A DNA stretch of 35,485 nt from Bhargavaea beijingensis (GCF_900101985.1 NZ_FNAR01000026.1:1-35485); one strand, 5' to 3'; positions 16,012-25,523 are shown, numbered from the stretch's first letter. Notes: generated from the letters alone by a model not told the origin. Numbers and translations: made by a program.

Positions 16012-17772
16012 CTAAGACAATTTGCTGCGATTTAATGTAAGGCGGACTTCCACCCATTTCCTCACGCTGTTGATCATCCAGATTTTAGAAGAGGATTCCA
16101 AATCGGATACAAATAACTCCTTTTCCATGATGACGCCTTCATCAAGCAAGGCATTACGAAATGTGCCTGCAAGCAGTCCGCTGGAAACCGGAGGGGTCCA
16201 GCGCTTTCCGCCGATTTCCAGAACCAGGTTTCCATAGGTGAACTCCGTGAGTTGCCCTTCCCTGTTCCACAATAGCACATCGTAGAAGCCTGGCTCGGTA
16301 TGCTCGTCATAAATCGTCCGGTGGGTCGTCTTATGATAAAGAAACGGATTTTCCCGGTCGACCGGATAATCGGCTAGAACGACCTCAGGCAACCGGGGTG
16401 TGGAAACTGTTTTCTGAGTTTCGATAGATATCCCGGTGTCCTGACCGAGCAGGCAGCGCACCTTGTAGGTGCCTTCCGGTTGCTTTTCCGCCACCTTCGC
16501 CAATTCTTCCGAAATCGCTTCAAGATCAAACGGAAAACCGAAATACCGTGCGGAACGGGACATGCGGTGGAGATGAGCCTCTTCCAGGAAATACCGGCCG
16601 TCTTCAAGCAGAAGACTTTCCAACAAACTGAACTCCGGCCGTTCCAATTCGAGAAAGCTCGACTTGGCCATCACTTCGGCGTATTCCTCTTCGCTTGTCG
16701 AGTCCCATGTGATGCCGCCACCCACTCCGTATGTGGCGTTCCCGCTTTCCTGTTCGATGAGGACCGTACGGATCGGGACATTGAACACCGCTTCCCGATC
16801 CGGTGAGACAAATCCGATCGCACCGCAATACACTTCACGGGGAGAGTGCTCCAGCCGGGAGATCAGATCCATCGTACTGACCTTAGGTGCACCGGTGATG
16901 GAACCGCATGGGAAGAGTGCACCGAAAATATCAATCAGGTCTGTCCCATCATCCAGTTCCGCTTCCACGGTGGAGGTCATCTGATAGACCGTCGGATAGC
17001 GCTCAATTTCAAACAGTTTCGGCACGTGAACACTTCCCGTCCTGGCTATCCTTCCAAGATCATTCCTGAGCAGATCGACAATCATTACATTTTCCGCCCG
17101 GTTTTTCTCGGAACCGGCCAGCCAATCTGCGTGGGCCTGGTCTTCTTCAACTGACAGCCCCCGCTTCACGGTCCCCTTCATCGGCCTGGTCGTAATGCGG
17201 TTGTTTTCCAGCCTGAAGAAAAGCTCCGGAGAAGCGGACAGCACAGAATGCTCGCCGGTATTGATGTACGCACTGTAATTACAGGACTGGGCCCGTTTCA
17301 TCCGTTCGAACAGTCCGACATCATCTCCCTGAAACCGGCTCCGGAGCCGGATTGTATAATTCGTCTGATAAGTGTCTCCGTGCCCGATCGCCTTCTTGAT
17401 GGTCCGGATCGCTTCCTTGTACGCCTGCTCGCCGGTATCCGGCTCCCAACCGGAAACGTTGAACGGGCCGGGCGGGCGAAGCGGGCTGTATTCCGGCTCC
17501 CCGAATATCCCGAACCATAGGAGCGGCATTTTATGACCATTTTTTACCGGAAAGGCCGGATCAAAAGCCGGAGCTGCTTCGTATGAAAGAAATCCTGCCG
17601 CATGCCAGCCACTGTCCACCGCTTTCTGAACGCTCCGTAACGCCGGAATCACATCGTCAAGGTGTTCTGCACGGATAATCTCGACGGGATTGCGGAAAGT
17701 TCTCGGGGTGATCTGCCCGTCGGATGAGGCGAACTCAAATGAAAGCACCGGCTGCCGTCCTTTAGTTTGCAT
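16012..17772 (-). CDS. pabB: Aminodeoxychorismate synthase component I fused to 4-amino-4-deoxychorismate lyase
   Basis: The 586-residue protein joins two steps of p-aminobenzoate synthesis for folate. Residues about 1-370 form a chorismate-binding domain with RPMKGTVKRG, FPCGSITGAPK, YCGAIGFVSPD and GVGGGITWDS. From about 380 a class-IV aminotransferase (PabC-like) follows, with the likely PLP lysine in YHKTTHRTIYD and the late motif LTEFTYGNLVLEI. Such fusions are known in several bacteria. The ATG at 17772 overlaps the end of pabA and is preceded by AGGTGA. A GTG one codon earlier is possible. The overlap suggests tight coupling to PabA, its glutaminase partner. Confidence 0.92.
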   Translation of the reverse strand: MQTKGRQPVLSFEFASSDGQITPRTFRNPVEIIRAEHLDDVIPALRSVQKAVDSGWHAAGFLSYEAAPAFDPAFPVKNGHKMPLLWFGIFGEPEYSPLRPPGPFNVSGWEPDTGEQAYKEAIRTIKKAIGHGDTYQTNYTIRLRSRFQGDDVGLFERMKRAQSCNYSAYINTGEHSVLSASPELFFRLENNRITTRPMKGTVKRGLSVEEDQAHADWLAGSEKNRAENVMIVDLLRNDLGRIARTGSVHVPKLFEIERYPTVYQMTSTVEAELDDGTDLIDIFGALFPCGSITGAPKVSTMDLISRLEHSPREVYCGAIGFVSPDREAVFNVPIRTVLIEQESGNATYGVGGGITWDSTSEEEYAEVMAKSSFLELERPEFSLLESLLLEDGRYFLEEAHLHRMSRSARYFGFPFDLEAISEELAKVAEKQPEGTYKVRCLLGQDTGISIETQKTVSTPRLPEVVLADYPVDRENPFLYHKTTHRTIYDEHTEPGFYDVLLWNREGQLTEFTYGNLVLEIGGKRWTPPVSSGLLAGTFRNALLDEGVIMEKELFVSDLESSSKIWMINSVRKWVEVRLTLNRSKLS

Positions 17773-18358
17773 CACGGATCACCTGCCTGCTGTGATTATG
17801 TAAAAAGAAGTTGCCCAGCATCTCAAGCCCATTTTCCGTCAGGATGGCTTCCGGGTGGAATTGGACGCCCTCCACCCGATACTCAGTGTGGCGGATCGCC
17901 ATAATTTCGCCGTCCGCCGTTCTGGCAGACACTTCAAGGCAGTCAGGAAGCCTATTTTCATCCACGACCAAGGAGTGGTACCTGGCCACGCTCAGCGGAG
18001 AAGGGATGCCTGAGAAAATACCGCGCCCATCATGTGTGATCAGGGAAGTTTTCCCATGGACCGGACTGCTGCCTTTTCCGACATGCCCCCCGAATGCTTG
18101 AGCAATCACCTGCTGGCCGAGGCAGACTCCGAGAATGGGAATTTCCATGTGGAACCGGCGAACAATATCCAGGCAAATACCGGCCGTATCCGGATTGCCC
18201 GGTCCCGGAGAAATCAGGATTGCCTCGGGCCGCATCTTCCCGACTTCCTCTTCGGTCACCTTGTCGTTCCGCCGGACCAGAACTTCCTGACCGATTTGGC
18301 GCAAGTATTGGACAAGGTTAAAAGTGAAAGAATCAAAGTTATCAATTACCAGTATCAT
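17762..18358 (-). CDS. pabA: Glutamine amidotransferase of aminodeoxychorismate synthase
   Basis: The 198-residue class I glutamine amidotransferase supplies ammonia to PabB. The start MILVIDNFDSFTFNLVQYL is diagnostic for the PabA/TrpG group. The oxyanion ISPGPGNP motif, nucleophile Cys79 in GVCLGQQ and the His/Glu of VQFHPE complete the triad. In Bacillus this subunit often serves anthranilate synthase as well; no trp genes are nearby. The frame is open 24 codons further upstream, but the ATG at 18358 has GGAG seven bases before it and fits the family start. Confidence 0.93.
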   Translation of the reverse strand: MILVIDNFDSFTFNLVQYLRQIGQEVLVRRNDKVTEEEVGKMRPEAILISPGPGNPDTAGICLDIVRRFHMEIPILGVCLGQQVIAQAFGGHVGKGSSPVHGKTSLITHDGRGIFSGIPSPLSVARYHSLVVDENRLPDCLEVSARTADGEIMAIRHTEYRVEGVQFHPEAILTENGLEMLGNFFLHNHSRQVIRDAN

Positions 18359-18426
18359 GATCTGTCTCCATTTGCGATTATTCCGTATCCCCATCAGTAT
18401 AATATCTCCGGCTCTTTCCGTACACA

Positions 18427-18482
18427 GCAAAAGGCCGGATCAGGTCAGCGAGCAGAAACTGCTAGAGGACCCATCCGGCCTG
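18427..18482 (-). terminator. Three-tier terminator after the M50 protease gene
   Basis: On the minus strand AGGCCGGAT and ATCCGGCCT form the outer stem. Inside it lie GGTC/GACC and an AGCAG-AAA-CTGCT hairpin. A TTTT run follows the outer stem. The site separates the protease gene from pabA. Confidence 0.7.
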
Positions 18483-18488
18483 AACTGT

Positions 18489-19628
18489 TCATCCTGCAAG
18501 CGGGTGATCGGAAAATGTCTGCCTTAATTCGAGAATCCGACTTTTTTCAAATCTTCCTTCCAGATACAGCGAATGCCATCTGCCCAGTACACGTTCCAAC
18601 TGATCCAGGCAATCTCCCAACTTCTCCGGCCGACCGTCCAGTACGGCCGTATAGGCATCGCGGAACAGCCCTGCGACCTTCTCGGCATCGCCAATCCGCC
18701 CGAGTTTCAGGAGGATTTCGGGCTCTTCGCCGAGCTTACCTGCAGCGTAAAGCGCATGGACCATGGCGATGTCTGCCAGATCCTGCAGGGGATCCGTGGT
18801 TTGCTGGCGCTCGCGGAATGCAATCCCGCGCCCCAGCGCTTCGGATGCTGAAGGGTTTTCTGCTATGTAATAAGGAGACAGCGAAGCATACAGGGCGGGT
18901 GTAAGCGGGTGGTCAGGATGCAAACGGATCAGTTCCTCGGCTTGAGCAACCGTTTCCTGGCGCCAATCTGTCCCTTCCGCGTCCTCCTGCATCAGCCGAT
19001 AGCCGATCAGCACTAGTTCCTTGCCCGGCGTTCTGCCCGATAGCATGGACAGGTGCTTTCCGTCCGTCATCATCCCTTTACTGTCGGTCGGGATCAGATT
19101 TGCCGCCCCCAGAAGGAGATTGACGACGGCAAACGTCAGCAGAATGCCGGAAGGAAAAATTGTGTAAACGAGCGCAATAGCGATCACCGCCACAATCAGG
19201 TTGGCCACAGGACCGCCGGCCACATAGCGCTTGAGCCGGGCTTCCATCTGTTCTGCCGTCAGTGCGCCAGGAAAGCGCAGCATGGCGCGCCCCAGATAAC
19301 CGAGTGCAGGTTTCTGGACGATAACCCGGCTTTTTCCGTCTGATCGGACTACGACAATCGGGCCGATGCTCATATTCATGAACGTCATTCCTGATAAAAT
19401 CCCTGCTATGGCATGCCCGATCTCATGGATGATCAGGGCGAGTCCCCCACTGACGACGGTGGCAACGATGATCTTCAAGATATTTGCAAAGTCGATCACC
19501 GGTTCATGGATAAAGAGATAAGGAAGAAATACAGGCCACAAAACAACCCCAATAGCCAGACCCGCCAATGTGTGCCCGAAGTTTTTCTTTTTCTGCCCCT
19601 TCCCGTCACGCCGGGTTTCGGTCACCAT
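18489..19628 (-). CDS. M50-family (site-2-protease-like) membrane metallopeptidase
   Basis: The 379-residue membrane protein has the zinc motif HEIGH at 68-72 inside a hydrophobic helix. The third ligand is probably Asp189 in the TDGKHL stretch that follows NLIPTDSKG. An intermediate VAGGPVANLI motif is typical of M50 proteins of the YydH/SpoIVFB-like group. The last 180 residues are soluble and helical, resembling tetratricopeptide-like repeats, and may bind a substrate or partner. The ATG at 19628 has GGGGAGG seven bases upstream, which I preferred over an in-frame start 18 codons earlier. The substrate is unknown. Confidence 0.82.
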   Translation of the reverse strand: MVTETRRDGKGQKKKNFGHTLAGLAIGVVLWPVFLPYLFIHEPVIDFANILKIIVATVVSGGLALIIHEIGHAIAGILSGMTFMNMSIGPIVVVRSDGKSRVIVQKPALGYLGRAMLRFPGALTAEQMEARLKRYVAGGPVANLIVAVIAIALVYTIFPSGILLTFAVVNLLLGAANLIPTDSKGMMTDGKHLSMLSGRTPGKELVLIGYRLMQEDAEGTDWRQETVAQAEELIRLHPDHPLTPALYASLSPYYIAENPSASEALGRGIAFRERQQTTDPLQDLADIAMVHALYAAGKLGEEPEILLKLGRIGDAEKVAGLFRDAYTAVLDGRPEKLGDCLDQLERVLGRWHSLYLEGRFEKSRILELRQTFSDHPLAG

Positions 19629-19747
19629 AAATGTTCCTCCCCTTCCGCAAGTTGATAAGCCGCGTATATTAATTGAAATCATTGCGAATCAGCAGACATC
19701 CATTTCATTCCGGAAAACAGTTCGGGTCATGCCGGCCCATTCTTCCG

Positions 19748-20248
19748 TCACCGGTTCCGCAGCGACCTGGTTATGAAAATAATCAGCGGAGCAATCATCA
19801 GGACAAGAAAAATAGGCAGGAACATTACACCAAGAGAGTCGGCTTCACCGAGTGCCACCTTTGTCGACCGGTAACTCAAATAAGCGAACATAGGGACAAT
19901 CAGGTTCTTGAGTACATTCAGCATCAACCTGGAATTCCGATACTGGAACTCAATGTTCCGCTCATTAAGTGCCATGTAATTATGCCATTCGGGATGCTTT
20001 TCAAGAAAGGTCATTCCCACCCAAAGCAGAGCGGCAATAACGGGCAGCATCACGAGCTCCCATTTCGATCCCCAGCGGTCCACTTCTCCCGCGGCGTTGT
20101 AATGGGCCGGAACTTGTTCTGGCAAAACTCCCCAGGCAGACACCAGATAAACGACTATCCCAAAAAATGCCCCTATCGCAGCTCCGTCCATTATACGTTC
20201 GAACATGGTCTTCGGAATGTCCAGTTTCGGACGGTCATATGTCTTCAT
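19748..20248 (-). CDS. DUF1648 membrane protein
   Basis: The 166-residue protein has four hydrophobic segments. The DUF1648 signature between helices 1 and 2 reads VLPEQVPAHYNAAGEVDRWGSK, a loop with conserved Pro, His and Trp also found in the SdpI immunity protein group. It lacks the rest of the SdpI domain, so its role is unknown. The ATG is preceded by AGGAGGAA. It lies 119 bases upstream of the M50 gene on the same strand and could be transcribed with it. Confidence 0.8.
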   Translation of the reverse strand: MKTYDRPKLDIPKTMFERIMDGAAIGAFFGIVVYLVSAWGVLPEQVPAHYNAAGEVDRWGSKWELVMLPVIAALLWVGMTFLEKHPEWHNYMALNERNIEFQYRNSRLMLNVLKNLIVPMFAYLSYRSTKVALGEADSLGVMFLPIFLVLMIAPLIIFITRSLRNR

Positions 20249-20397
20249 GCTGATTCCTCCTGCTATTACATACGGGTCAACCTTTCTCCCGGTTTCCTTT
20301 TTTCTGCAACAGTCTGCCTGAAGTTCCGCCTTTCTAATGTATACAACTGTTGAAACGGGTATAGGACAGTAACAAGGTACCGAAAGGAGGCGCCATC

Positions 20398-21141
20398 ATG
20401 ATTCCTGCAATCATCATTCCTGCCTTTAATCCTGATCACCGCCTGCCCGGATATATCCGCCAACTCAGGCATCAGGGAGATTACCGGATCATAGTGGTCG
20501 ATGACGGGAGTGTCCTCAGGTCGAAACCGATCTTTGAGTCGATCCGGGATATCGATGGATGTATCGTACTTGTTCACAAGCGGAACATGGGCAAGGGTGC
20601 CGCACTTAAAACGGCATTCCGGCATGTGCTCGGGAACTGCAGAGAAGTCAGCCATATCGTGACTGCAGATGCCGACGGGCAGCACGCAGTCGAGGACGTC
20701 GTCAGCGTTGTGAAGGAAACGGGAAAATCAGCCTGTGGTCTTGTATTTGGAGTGAGAGATTTTATCCACCCTGAAATCCCGGCCAGGAGCCTGTTCGGCA
20801 ACCGATTGACATCACATTTGTTCCGGATCCTGTTTGGCAGACGGCTTCATGACACCCAGACGGGGCTTCGCGGCATTCCGCGCAAGGAACTGAAATGGCT
20901 CATGACAATCAGGGGTGACCGATATGATTATGAGATGAATACGCTGATCCACGCGGTGCGGGAAAACGTGGATATCCGGGAAGTCGGGATCCGGACCATC
21001 TACCTTGACCGCAACGCCAGTTCTCATTATCGCCCATTAGTAGATTCGGCGCGGATCTTCCTGAAAATCATATCAGGCTACTTTAGCGGAAGTTCACTGT
21101 ATGTAAACCCCTCTGAACGGCAGATTGCTGAGGAGGTATAA
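20398..21141 (+). CDS. Family 2 glycosyltransferase (DPM1/dolichyl-phosphate-sugar synthase-like)
   Basis: The 247-residue GT-A enzyme starts IPAIIIPAFNPDHRLPGYI. It carries the nucleotide-binding VVDDGS, the NMGKGAALKTA block and the metal-binding DADGQH. Later LHDTQTGLRGI and RGDRYDYEMN match polyprenyl-phosphate sugar synthases. It has no obvious membrane anchor beyond a mildly hydrophobic C-terminal segment. It likely transfers a sugar to a lipid carrier or polymer at the membrane. Donor and acceptor cannot be told, and no cell-wall gene is adjacent. The ATG has AAAGGAGG upstream. Confidence 0.85.
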   Translation: MIPAIIIPAFNPDHRLPGYIRQLRHQGDYRIIVVDDGSVLRSKPIFESIRDIDGCIVLVHKRNMGKGAALKTAFRHVLGNCREVSHIVTADADGQHAVEDVVSVVKETGKSACGLVFGVRDFIHPEIPARSLFGNRLTSHLFRILFGRRLHDTQTGLRGIPRKELKWLMTIRGDRYDYEMNTLIHAVRENVDIREVGIRTIYLDRNASSHYRPLVDSARIFLKIISGYFSGSSLYVNPSERQIAEEV

Positions 21142-21143
21142 GT

Positions 21144-21185
21144 GCAAACAAGCCTGTCCGGACTTATTCGGACAGGCTTGTTTGC
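21144..21185 (+). terminator. Strong terminator after the glycosyltransferase gene
   Basis: A perfect 17-bp stem (GCAAACAAGCCTGTCCG with its complement) encloses an eight-base loop. The T-rich end follows on the plus strand immediately after the stop codon. Confidence 0.85.
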
Positions 21186-21273
21186 ATAGTGTGGGCACGG
21201 CCTATTTCTGGATACACCGAAGTGGTGCCTCGGCCTTCTTTACGACCCCAACTCCAATAGGGGCTACGTCGCC

Positions 21274-22023
21274 TCAATGAGTGGTCGTACCGCTCATTTC
21301 ATCAAGGACTTCCTCAGGAATACGGATTCCTTCCACCTCGTTGAACCGGTAGTACCTGAGCTGGTAAGTGACGGTTTCTGTTTGATCTTTTTCTGTTCCG
21401 GTAACGGTATAGTGGAACCTTTTCATCATTGACGATTTGTCATCCAGACAGACTTCAAGCTGACTGCTCGCTGTTTCCGGTTGAATGGACCTGAAAGAGA
21501 TGGACAAAGTTTTCTTGAATGAGTCAAAAACGCTTTGACTTTCTCCTTTATAGACCACGCGATTTCCGTCGATGGACTCCAGTTCACCTTCAACTTCGCG
21601 CAACAGCTGGATGATGTCCGCATAGCGTACCGAAGGCAGATCATCCGCTGAGAGATTTTCTGTGCTTGCGTTTGTCCATCCGTCTCCCAAATTGATCACC
21701 AGGCGTTCCCCTGCCTGGTAGTATTCCAGTTTGGATGCGTTTTCCAGGGATACGACTTCAGGCATCTCTTCATAAACAGCATGCATTTCCGGCATATCGA
21801 AGTCGGCGACTTTGATTTTCCCCGTCGTCGCCTCCTGCTCGCCATCCGCGGTTTCTACCTTGATTTCCACGTCGAGTTCATAGGAGTCCACTTCGGAGAT
21901 GGTGCCGAGCAGTTCACTCAACAGCCGCTTACCGGACTGATCGCCGTCACTGGTTTTTTCGGCTTCCCCGCCGCACCCGGACAGGAAAAGGATCAACACA
22001 AGCAGCCACCATGGTTTATACAT
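21274..22023 (-). CDS. Lipoprotein, DUF6612/LolA-like
   Basis: The 249-residue protein has a lipoprotein signal: a short basic start, a hydrophobic stretch and the lipobox LFLSGC with Cys at about residue 17. The mature part is acidic and beta-rich. Its arrangement, 'YELDVEIKVET', 'YYQAGERLVIN', then a long C-terminal strand region ending VEGIRIPEEVLDEM, fits the DUF6612/LolA-like lipoproteins of Bacillales. It is anchored outside the membrane. The function is unknown. The ATG is preceded by GGGAGGG. Confidence 0.78.
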   Translation of the reverse strand: MYKPWWLLVLILFLSGCGGEAEKTSDGDQSGKRLLSELLGTISEVDSYELDVEIKVETADGEQEATTGKIKVADFDMPEMHAVYEEMPEVVSLENASKLEYYQAGERLVINLGDGWTNASTENLSADDLPSVRYADIIQLLREVEGELESIDGNRVVYKGESQSVFDSFKKTLSISFRSIQPETASSQLEVCLDDKSSMMKRFHYTVTGTEKDQTETVTYQLRYYRFNEVEGIRIPEEVLDEMSGTTTH

Positions 22024-22065
22024 CTGCTTCCCTCCCCGGCTGTCACTCCTACTTTACCCGCGGCA

Positions 22066-22098
22066 CAAAAAAAGAACCTGCCCACCCGCGCAGGTTCC
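22066..22098 (-). terminator. Terminator after the metA-DUF1801 unit
   Basis: On the minus strand GAACCTGC and GCAGGTTC pair around an eight-base loop and are followed by seven T residues. Confidence 0.88.
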
Positions 22099-22105
22099 TT
22101 CCTCC

Positions 22106-22534
22106 TCATTCAATTCCATCTGGATAAGCCTTTTCAAGGGTTGCGATGGAACTCAGGATGATTTCTTTCAGGACGTCCTGATCAATATCTTCTAGTTTAT
22201 TGACATACACACATGACTTGCCGGAAGTATGCTTCCCCAGCCGGCAAAGCAGTGGTTCCCGCTCCGCATTGCCGACAGTCACATAAAGGCTGATTTTTGC
22301 TTTTCTCGGCGAGAACCCGACAAGCGGCGCATCACCCCCGTGGCCTGTGGCATATTTGTAGTGATATTTGCCGAAACCGATGATGGCAGGTCCCCACATC
22401 ACCGCTTCCCTGCCGGTCGTTTCCGTGAACAGGTCCAGCAGCCGATAGGCATCCTCCTTCTTGCGCGGATGATCGATCTGCTCGATGAATTCGATGACAC
22501 TGCTGTCGGTCGGTTTTGTTTTCTGCTCGTACAA
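22106..22534 (-). CDS. DUF1801 protein
   Basis: The 142-residue protein has the DUF1801 (YdhG-like) pattern. An N-terminal helix reads 'DRKKEDAYRLLDLF'-like, then GREAVMWGPAIIGFGKYHYKY, 'GFSPRKAKISLYV' and GKHTSGKSCVYVNKLEDID. The fold is related to the frataxin-like YdhG group and no biochemical function is known. The start is TTG at 22534, with GGGAGGG six bases before it. That ribosome binding site lies 16 bases after the end of metA, so the two genes are probably one operon. Confidence 0.78.
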   Translation of the reverse strand: MYEQKTKPTDSSVIEFIEQIDHPRKKEDAYRLLDLFTETTGREAVMWGPAIIGFGKYHYKYATGHGGDAPLVGFSPRKAKISLYVTVGNAEREPLLCRLGKHTSGKSCVYVNKLEDIDQDVLKEIILSSIATLEKAYPDGIE

Positions 22535-22549
22535 ACGGATCCCTCCCGG

Positions 22550-23458
22550 TTATTCCCAGTCGTACGGCGTTTCCTGGTACACATAATAATTCAGCCAGTT
22601 AGAGAACAGCAGGAACGTATGGGAGCGCCATGTGTTGAGCGGGATATTCTCCGGATCGTCGCCCGGGAAGTAATGCTCGGGGATGGCCGTGCCGAGGCCT
22701 TTGTCCCGGTCCCGCCGGTACTCGATCGCCAGCGTGTCCGCATCGTACTCGAGATGGCCGGTAATCATGATTCGCCTTTCATCCTTCGATAGGATGATGA
22801 AAGCGCCTGCCTCGTCCGATTCCGACAAAAGCAAAAGTTCCGGATGGTTCCGGACCTCTTCCGAATCCACTTCGGTGTAGCGTGAATGGGGTGCGACGTA
22901 CAGGTCATTGAATCCCCTCGCCAGCCGGACAGTCGGATCGGAAATTGTATGCCGGTATACGCCAAAGCACTTCTCCGGGAGCGGCCGCTTCCCAATGCCA
23001 TAGAAGTAATAAAGCGCCGCCTGCGCCCCCCAACAGATATTCAGAAGGGATGTCACGTTTTGGTCCGACCAGTCAAAGATTTCTTTTAGCTCGTCCCAGT
23101 AATTCACTTTCTCAAAGTCAAGATGCTCAATCGGCGCTCCGGTGATGATCATCCCATCGAACTTGCGATGCCTGATTTCTTCGAATGTCACATAGAACGC
23201 ATCCAGGTGCGATTTGCTTGTGTTTTTCGACTCATGGCTTGCCATTGCCATGAAGGTGACATTCACCTGAAGAGGCGTATTGCCGAGCAGCCTGAGCAGC
23301 TGGAGCTCCGTCCGCTCCTTTTCCGGCATGAGATTCAGGATCAGGATGTTCAGAGGACGGATGTCCTGGGAAACTGCCCGCTCTGAGTCCATTACAAAGA
23401 TTTTCTCTTCCTTCAGCGTTTTTGCGGCAGGAAGGCTTTTCGGTATGTTGATCGGCAT
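22550..23458 (-). CDS. metA: Homoserine O-acetyltransferase, MetA type
   Basis: The 302-residue MetA-family enzyme activates homoserine for methionine synthesis. Catalytic Cys142 lies in [11 protein letters not shown], and His235 and Glu237 lie in ITGHLEYDA. Residue 111 is Glu ([11 protein letters not shown]). In this family Glu111, as in Bacillus cereus, favours acetyl-CoA, while Gly111, as in E. coli, favours succinyl-CoA. Acetyl transfer is therefore predicted despite the family name. The ATG has GGGGGAA upstream. I saw no SAM riboswitch in the 110 bases before it. The TTGCGG/TATAGA pair there is a weak promoter candidate. Confidence 0.93.
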   Translation of the reverse strand: MPINIPKSLPAAKTLKEEKIFVMDSERAVSQDIRPLNILILNLMPEKERTELQLLRLLGNTPLQVNVTFMAMASHESKNTSKSHLDAFYVTFEEIRHRKFDGMIITGAPIEHLDFEKVNYWDELKEIFDWSDQNVTSLLNICWGAQAALYYFYGIGKRPLPEKCFGVYRHTISDPTVRLARGFNDLYVAPHSRYTEVDSEEVRNHPELLLLSESDEAGAFIILSKDERRIMITGHLEYDADTLAIEYRRDRDKGLGTAIPEHYFPGDDPENIPLNTWRSHTFLLFSNWLNYYVYQETPYDWE

Positions 23459-23570
23459 GTCCGATTTCCCCCTTCTTCGCAGGTTGTCTATATGAAGGCA
23501 TATGGATAAACCGCAATACCCAAATGATAGACGATTCCGTCCGCGAATGGTAGGAGAAAGTTCCGGAACT

Positions 23571-24659
23571 TCAGACGACTTCGATTAGTTTGGCAGGATC
23601 ATTCCGGTGCAGACGGTAGTACTCCACCGCTGCCGGTATATAGTCGGCAAAGTCCGGGCACTTGATGCCTGCAGGTTCCAGATCCCGCTGCGCCTCCGAG
23701 CAATCATACACCGCCTCGAGCCTGAAATAATCCAGCGTCTCCTTCTCCACTTTGACCCATCGCCGCAACGGAGGAAATGACAGCATGATCCTGACCGTCG
23801 AATGGGGCATCGTGAATGAAGGCGCTTTCCCGGTCAGCGCTTCGGCAATCAGCTTGAACGCTTCTCTTGCCTGGTAAGGGTTCGGGTCTGTCAGATGATA
23901 CACTTTGTCCGCTCCGACGGGGTTTCGGGACAGAAAAACGGAGGCCTCGACGATATAATCGACCGGTACCAGGTTGATCAGCGCTTGCCCTTTGCCCACG
24001 TACGGTATCGGCATCCGTGAGAACTTATCCAGGTAGCGCATCATGAAATACGGTCCGTCAAACTTGGCGGTTTCTCCGGTTTTGGAGTCTCCAAGCACGA
24101 TTCCCGGCCGGATGATGGTGGTCGGGATGCGGTCTCTCAAATACTGGACAAGCACTTCCGCATCATGCTTTGTTTTTTCATAGTGATTCTTGAATTCTTG
24201 TCCAAGTGCCAGCTCGTTTTCATAAATGGTGCCTTTCCGGTCGCCGGATACATAGGCGGTGCTGAAATAAACATAGCGTTCGATCGACTTGCATTCCAGA
24301 ACCCAGAGGTTCACATTTCTCGTCCCCGTGACATTCACGGACTGGGCGATGCGATCATGGACGGCAAGATCATAGATGGCCGCCAGGTGGAAAACATGGG
24401 TTACGGTTTCTTGCAGACGCTCGGACACGGCCTTCTCCATTTTTAGGCTGGTTTTCGTAATATCGCCGGCATGGATCCTGAATCGCTTGGTTCGTTTGTT
24501 CCCCCTGAGCCTCTGGACAATGCGCTCCGCCTCCGGAATGGCAGATTCCTGGACAAGCAGCTCAAATTCGGATTCCGGCTCTTCCTCGGCCAGCCTGCTG
24601 ATCAGCCGTGTCGCGAGGAATCCCGGAAATCCCGTGAAAAAATAAATGCGCTTCACCAA
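23571..24659 (-). CDS. SDR-family NAD(P)-dependent oxidoreductase, fatty-acyl-CoA-reductase-like
   Basis: The 362-residue extended short-chain dehydrogenase starts with a Rossmann motif ([13 protein letters not shown]) and has [18 protein letters not shown], the catalytic YEKTK and [13 protein letters not shown]. This matches the Male-sterility/NAD_binding_4 group, which includes acyl-CoA and carboxylate reductases. A C-terminal helical extension of about 100 residues completes it. The substrate is unknown; a fatty acyl or polyketide thioester is plausible. The start is TTG (24659) or the adjacent GTG, with GGGAGG ten bases before. It lies 112 bases upstream of metA and is not obviously related to it. 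Confidence 0.8.
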   Translation of the reverse strand: MVKRIYFFTGFPGFLATRLISRLAEEEPESEFELLVQESAIPEAERIVQRLRGNKRTKRFRIHAGDITKTSLKMEKAVSERLQETVTHVFHLAAIYDLAVHDRIAQSVNVTGTRNVNLWVLECKSIERYVYFSTAYVSGDRKGTIYENELALGQEFKNHYEKTKHDAEVLVQYLRDRIPTTIIRPGIVLGDSKTGETAKFDGPYFMMRYLDKFSRMPIPYVGKGQALINLVPVDYIVEASVFLSRNPVGADKVYHLTDPNPYQAREAFKLIAEALTGKAPSFTMPHSTVRIMLSFPPLRRWVKVEKETLDYFRLEAVYDCSEAQRDLEPAGIKCPDFADYIPAAVEYYRLHRNDPAKLIEVV

Positions 24660-24861
24660 TTCCTGTATACCTCCCCCGTATCTTCTCTTTCATGGACCCG
24701 TTGTAACGATTGACTATGCCGGCTTTTCTACGCCGCCGATCCCGATTCCTTCCCGTTCAGAAAGAAAGTCAAAACAAGTTGCGTTCCCACCAATTTCGAC
24801 AGCCGTTTCACCGCAGGCAAACAGGGAAAACAGAAACTATCACGGATTGGGAGGGGTCTAA

Positions 24862-25113
24862 ATGCCAGGAAGAAATGACAATGGGCCGGAAAAGTATTTT
24901 GGAGATCGCGCCGGGACCGACAAAGCCAACTTTCATGTCGTGCCGGATGACGGCAAGTGGACATTGAAAAAAGAAGGCGAAGACGAGCACATCATGCAGG
25001 CAGATGACAAAACCCGGGCCGTGGCCCAAGCCAAAGAATTGGCGGAGGAATACGGCAGCATGGCCATCCTCCATGATGATGACGGGAAAATCGAGGATCA
25101 GGTTGAATATTGA
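24862..25113 (+). CDS. DUF2188 small protein
   Basis: The 83-residue acidic protein has the DUF2188 pattern: '[17 protein letters not shown]', a middle '[21 protein letters not shown]', and a final '[13 protein letters not shown]'. Such proteins are common in Bacillales and their function is unknown. GGGAGGGG lies before the ATG. A terminator immediately downstream separates it from czrA. Confidence 0.82.
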   Translation: MPGRNDNGPEKYFGDRAGTDKANFHVVPDDGKWTLKKEGEDEHIMQADDKTRAVAQAKELAEEYGSMAILHDDDGKIEDQVEY

Positions 25114-25119
25114 TAGACG

Positions 25120-25151
25120 AAGGCGGCCCTGTCATTCAGGGCCGCCTTTTG
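25120..25151 (+). terminator. Terminator after the DUF2188 gene
   Basis: AGGCGGCCCTG and CAGGGCCGCCT pair around a short loop and are followed by TTTT. The TATAAT at 25160-25165 just beyond could be the -10 box of czrA. Confidence 0.85.
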
Positions 25152-25196
25152 GGTTTTGGTATAATAGAACAATGGACTACAAGGAGGCGCGGCGAC

Positions 25197-25523
25197 ATGC
25201 AGGATGAGACGAATTCCATGCCCTATCGGGAAGATGAGCTTGATGAGGAGACCTTATTTATCGTCTCCCAGACGTTCAAAGCACTGTCGGACCCGACAAG
25301 GTTGCGGATCCTGAATCTTCTTTCTGAGCACGAGTATCCGGTCAATGAAATCGCTGCCCGGCTTTCCCTGCTACAGAGTACGGTTTCCCATCAGCTGCGG
25401 TTTCTGAAAAATCTCCGTCTCGTCAAGTATCGCAGGGAAGGAACTTCGCTTTTTTATTCCATTGATGATGAGCATGTGGTCGACCTGCTCCGGCAGGCAA
25501 TCGGCCATGCCCGGCATCATTAA
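25197..25523 (+). CDS. czrA: ArsR/SmtB-family zinc sensor (CzrA-like)
   Basis: The 108-residue winged-helix repressor closely matches B. subtilis Czr[52 protein letters not shown]. The alpha-5 metal site is complete: Asp91 and His93 in DEH, His104 and His107 in HARHH, each seven positions after the CzrA ligands. It should release DNA when Zn(II) or Co(II) binds. The true ATG at 25197 has AAGGAGG nine bases before it; the frame extends further upstream but without a start signal. It converges on the czcD exporter gene, which carries a CzrA-like operator. Confidence 0.9.
   Translation: MQDETNSMPYREDELDEETLFIVSQTFKALSDPTRLRILNLLSEHEYPVNEIAARLSLLQSTVSHQLRFLKNLRLVKYRREGTSLFYSIDDEHVVDLLRQAIGHARHH

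Noticed and set aside
23459-23570. SAM riboswitch upstream of metA
   Set aside because: The region is too short and lacks the S-box conserved helices and terminator.
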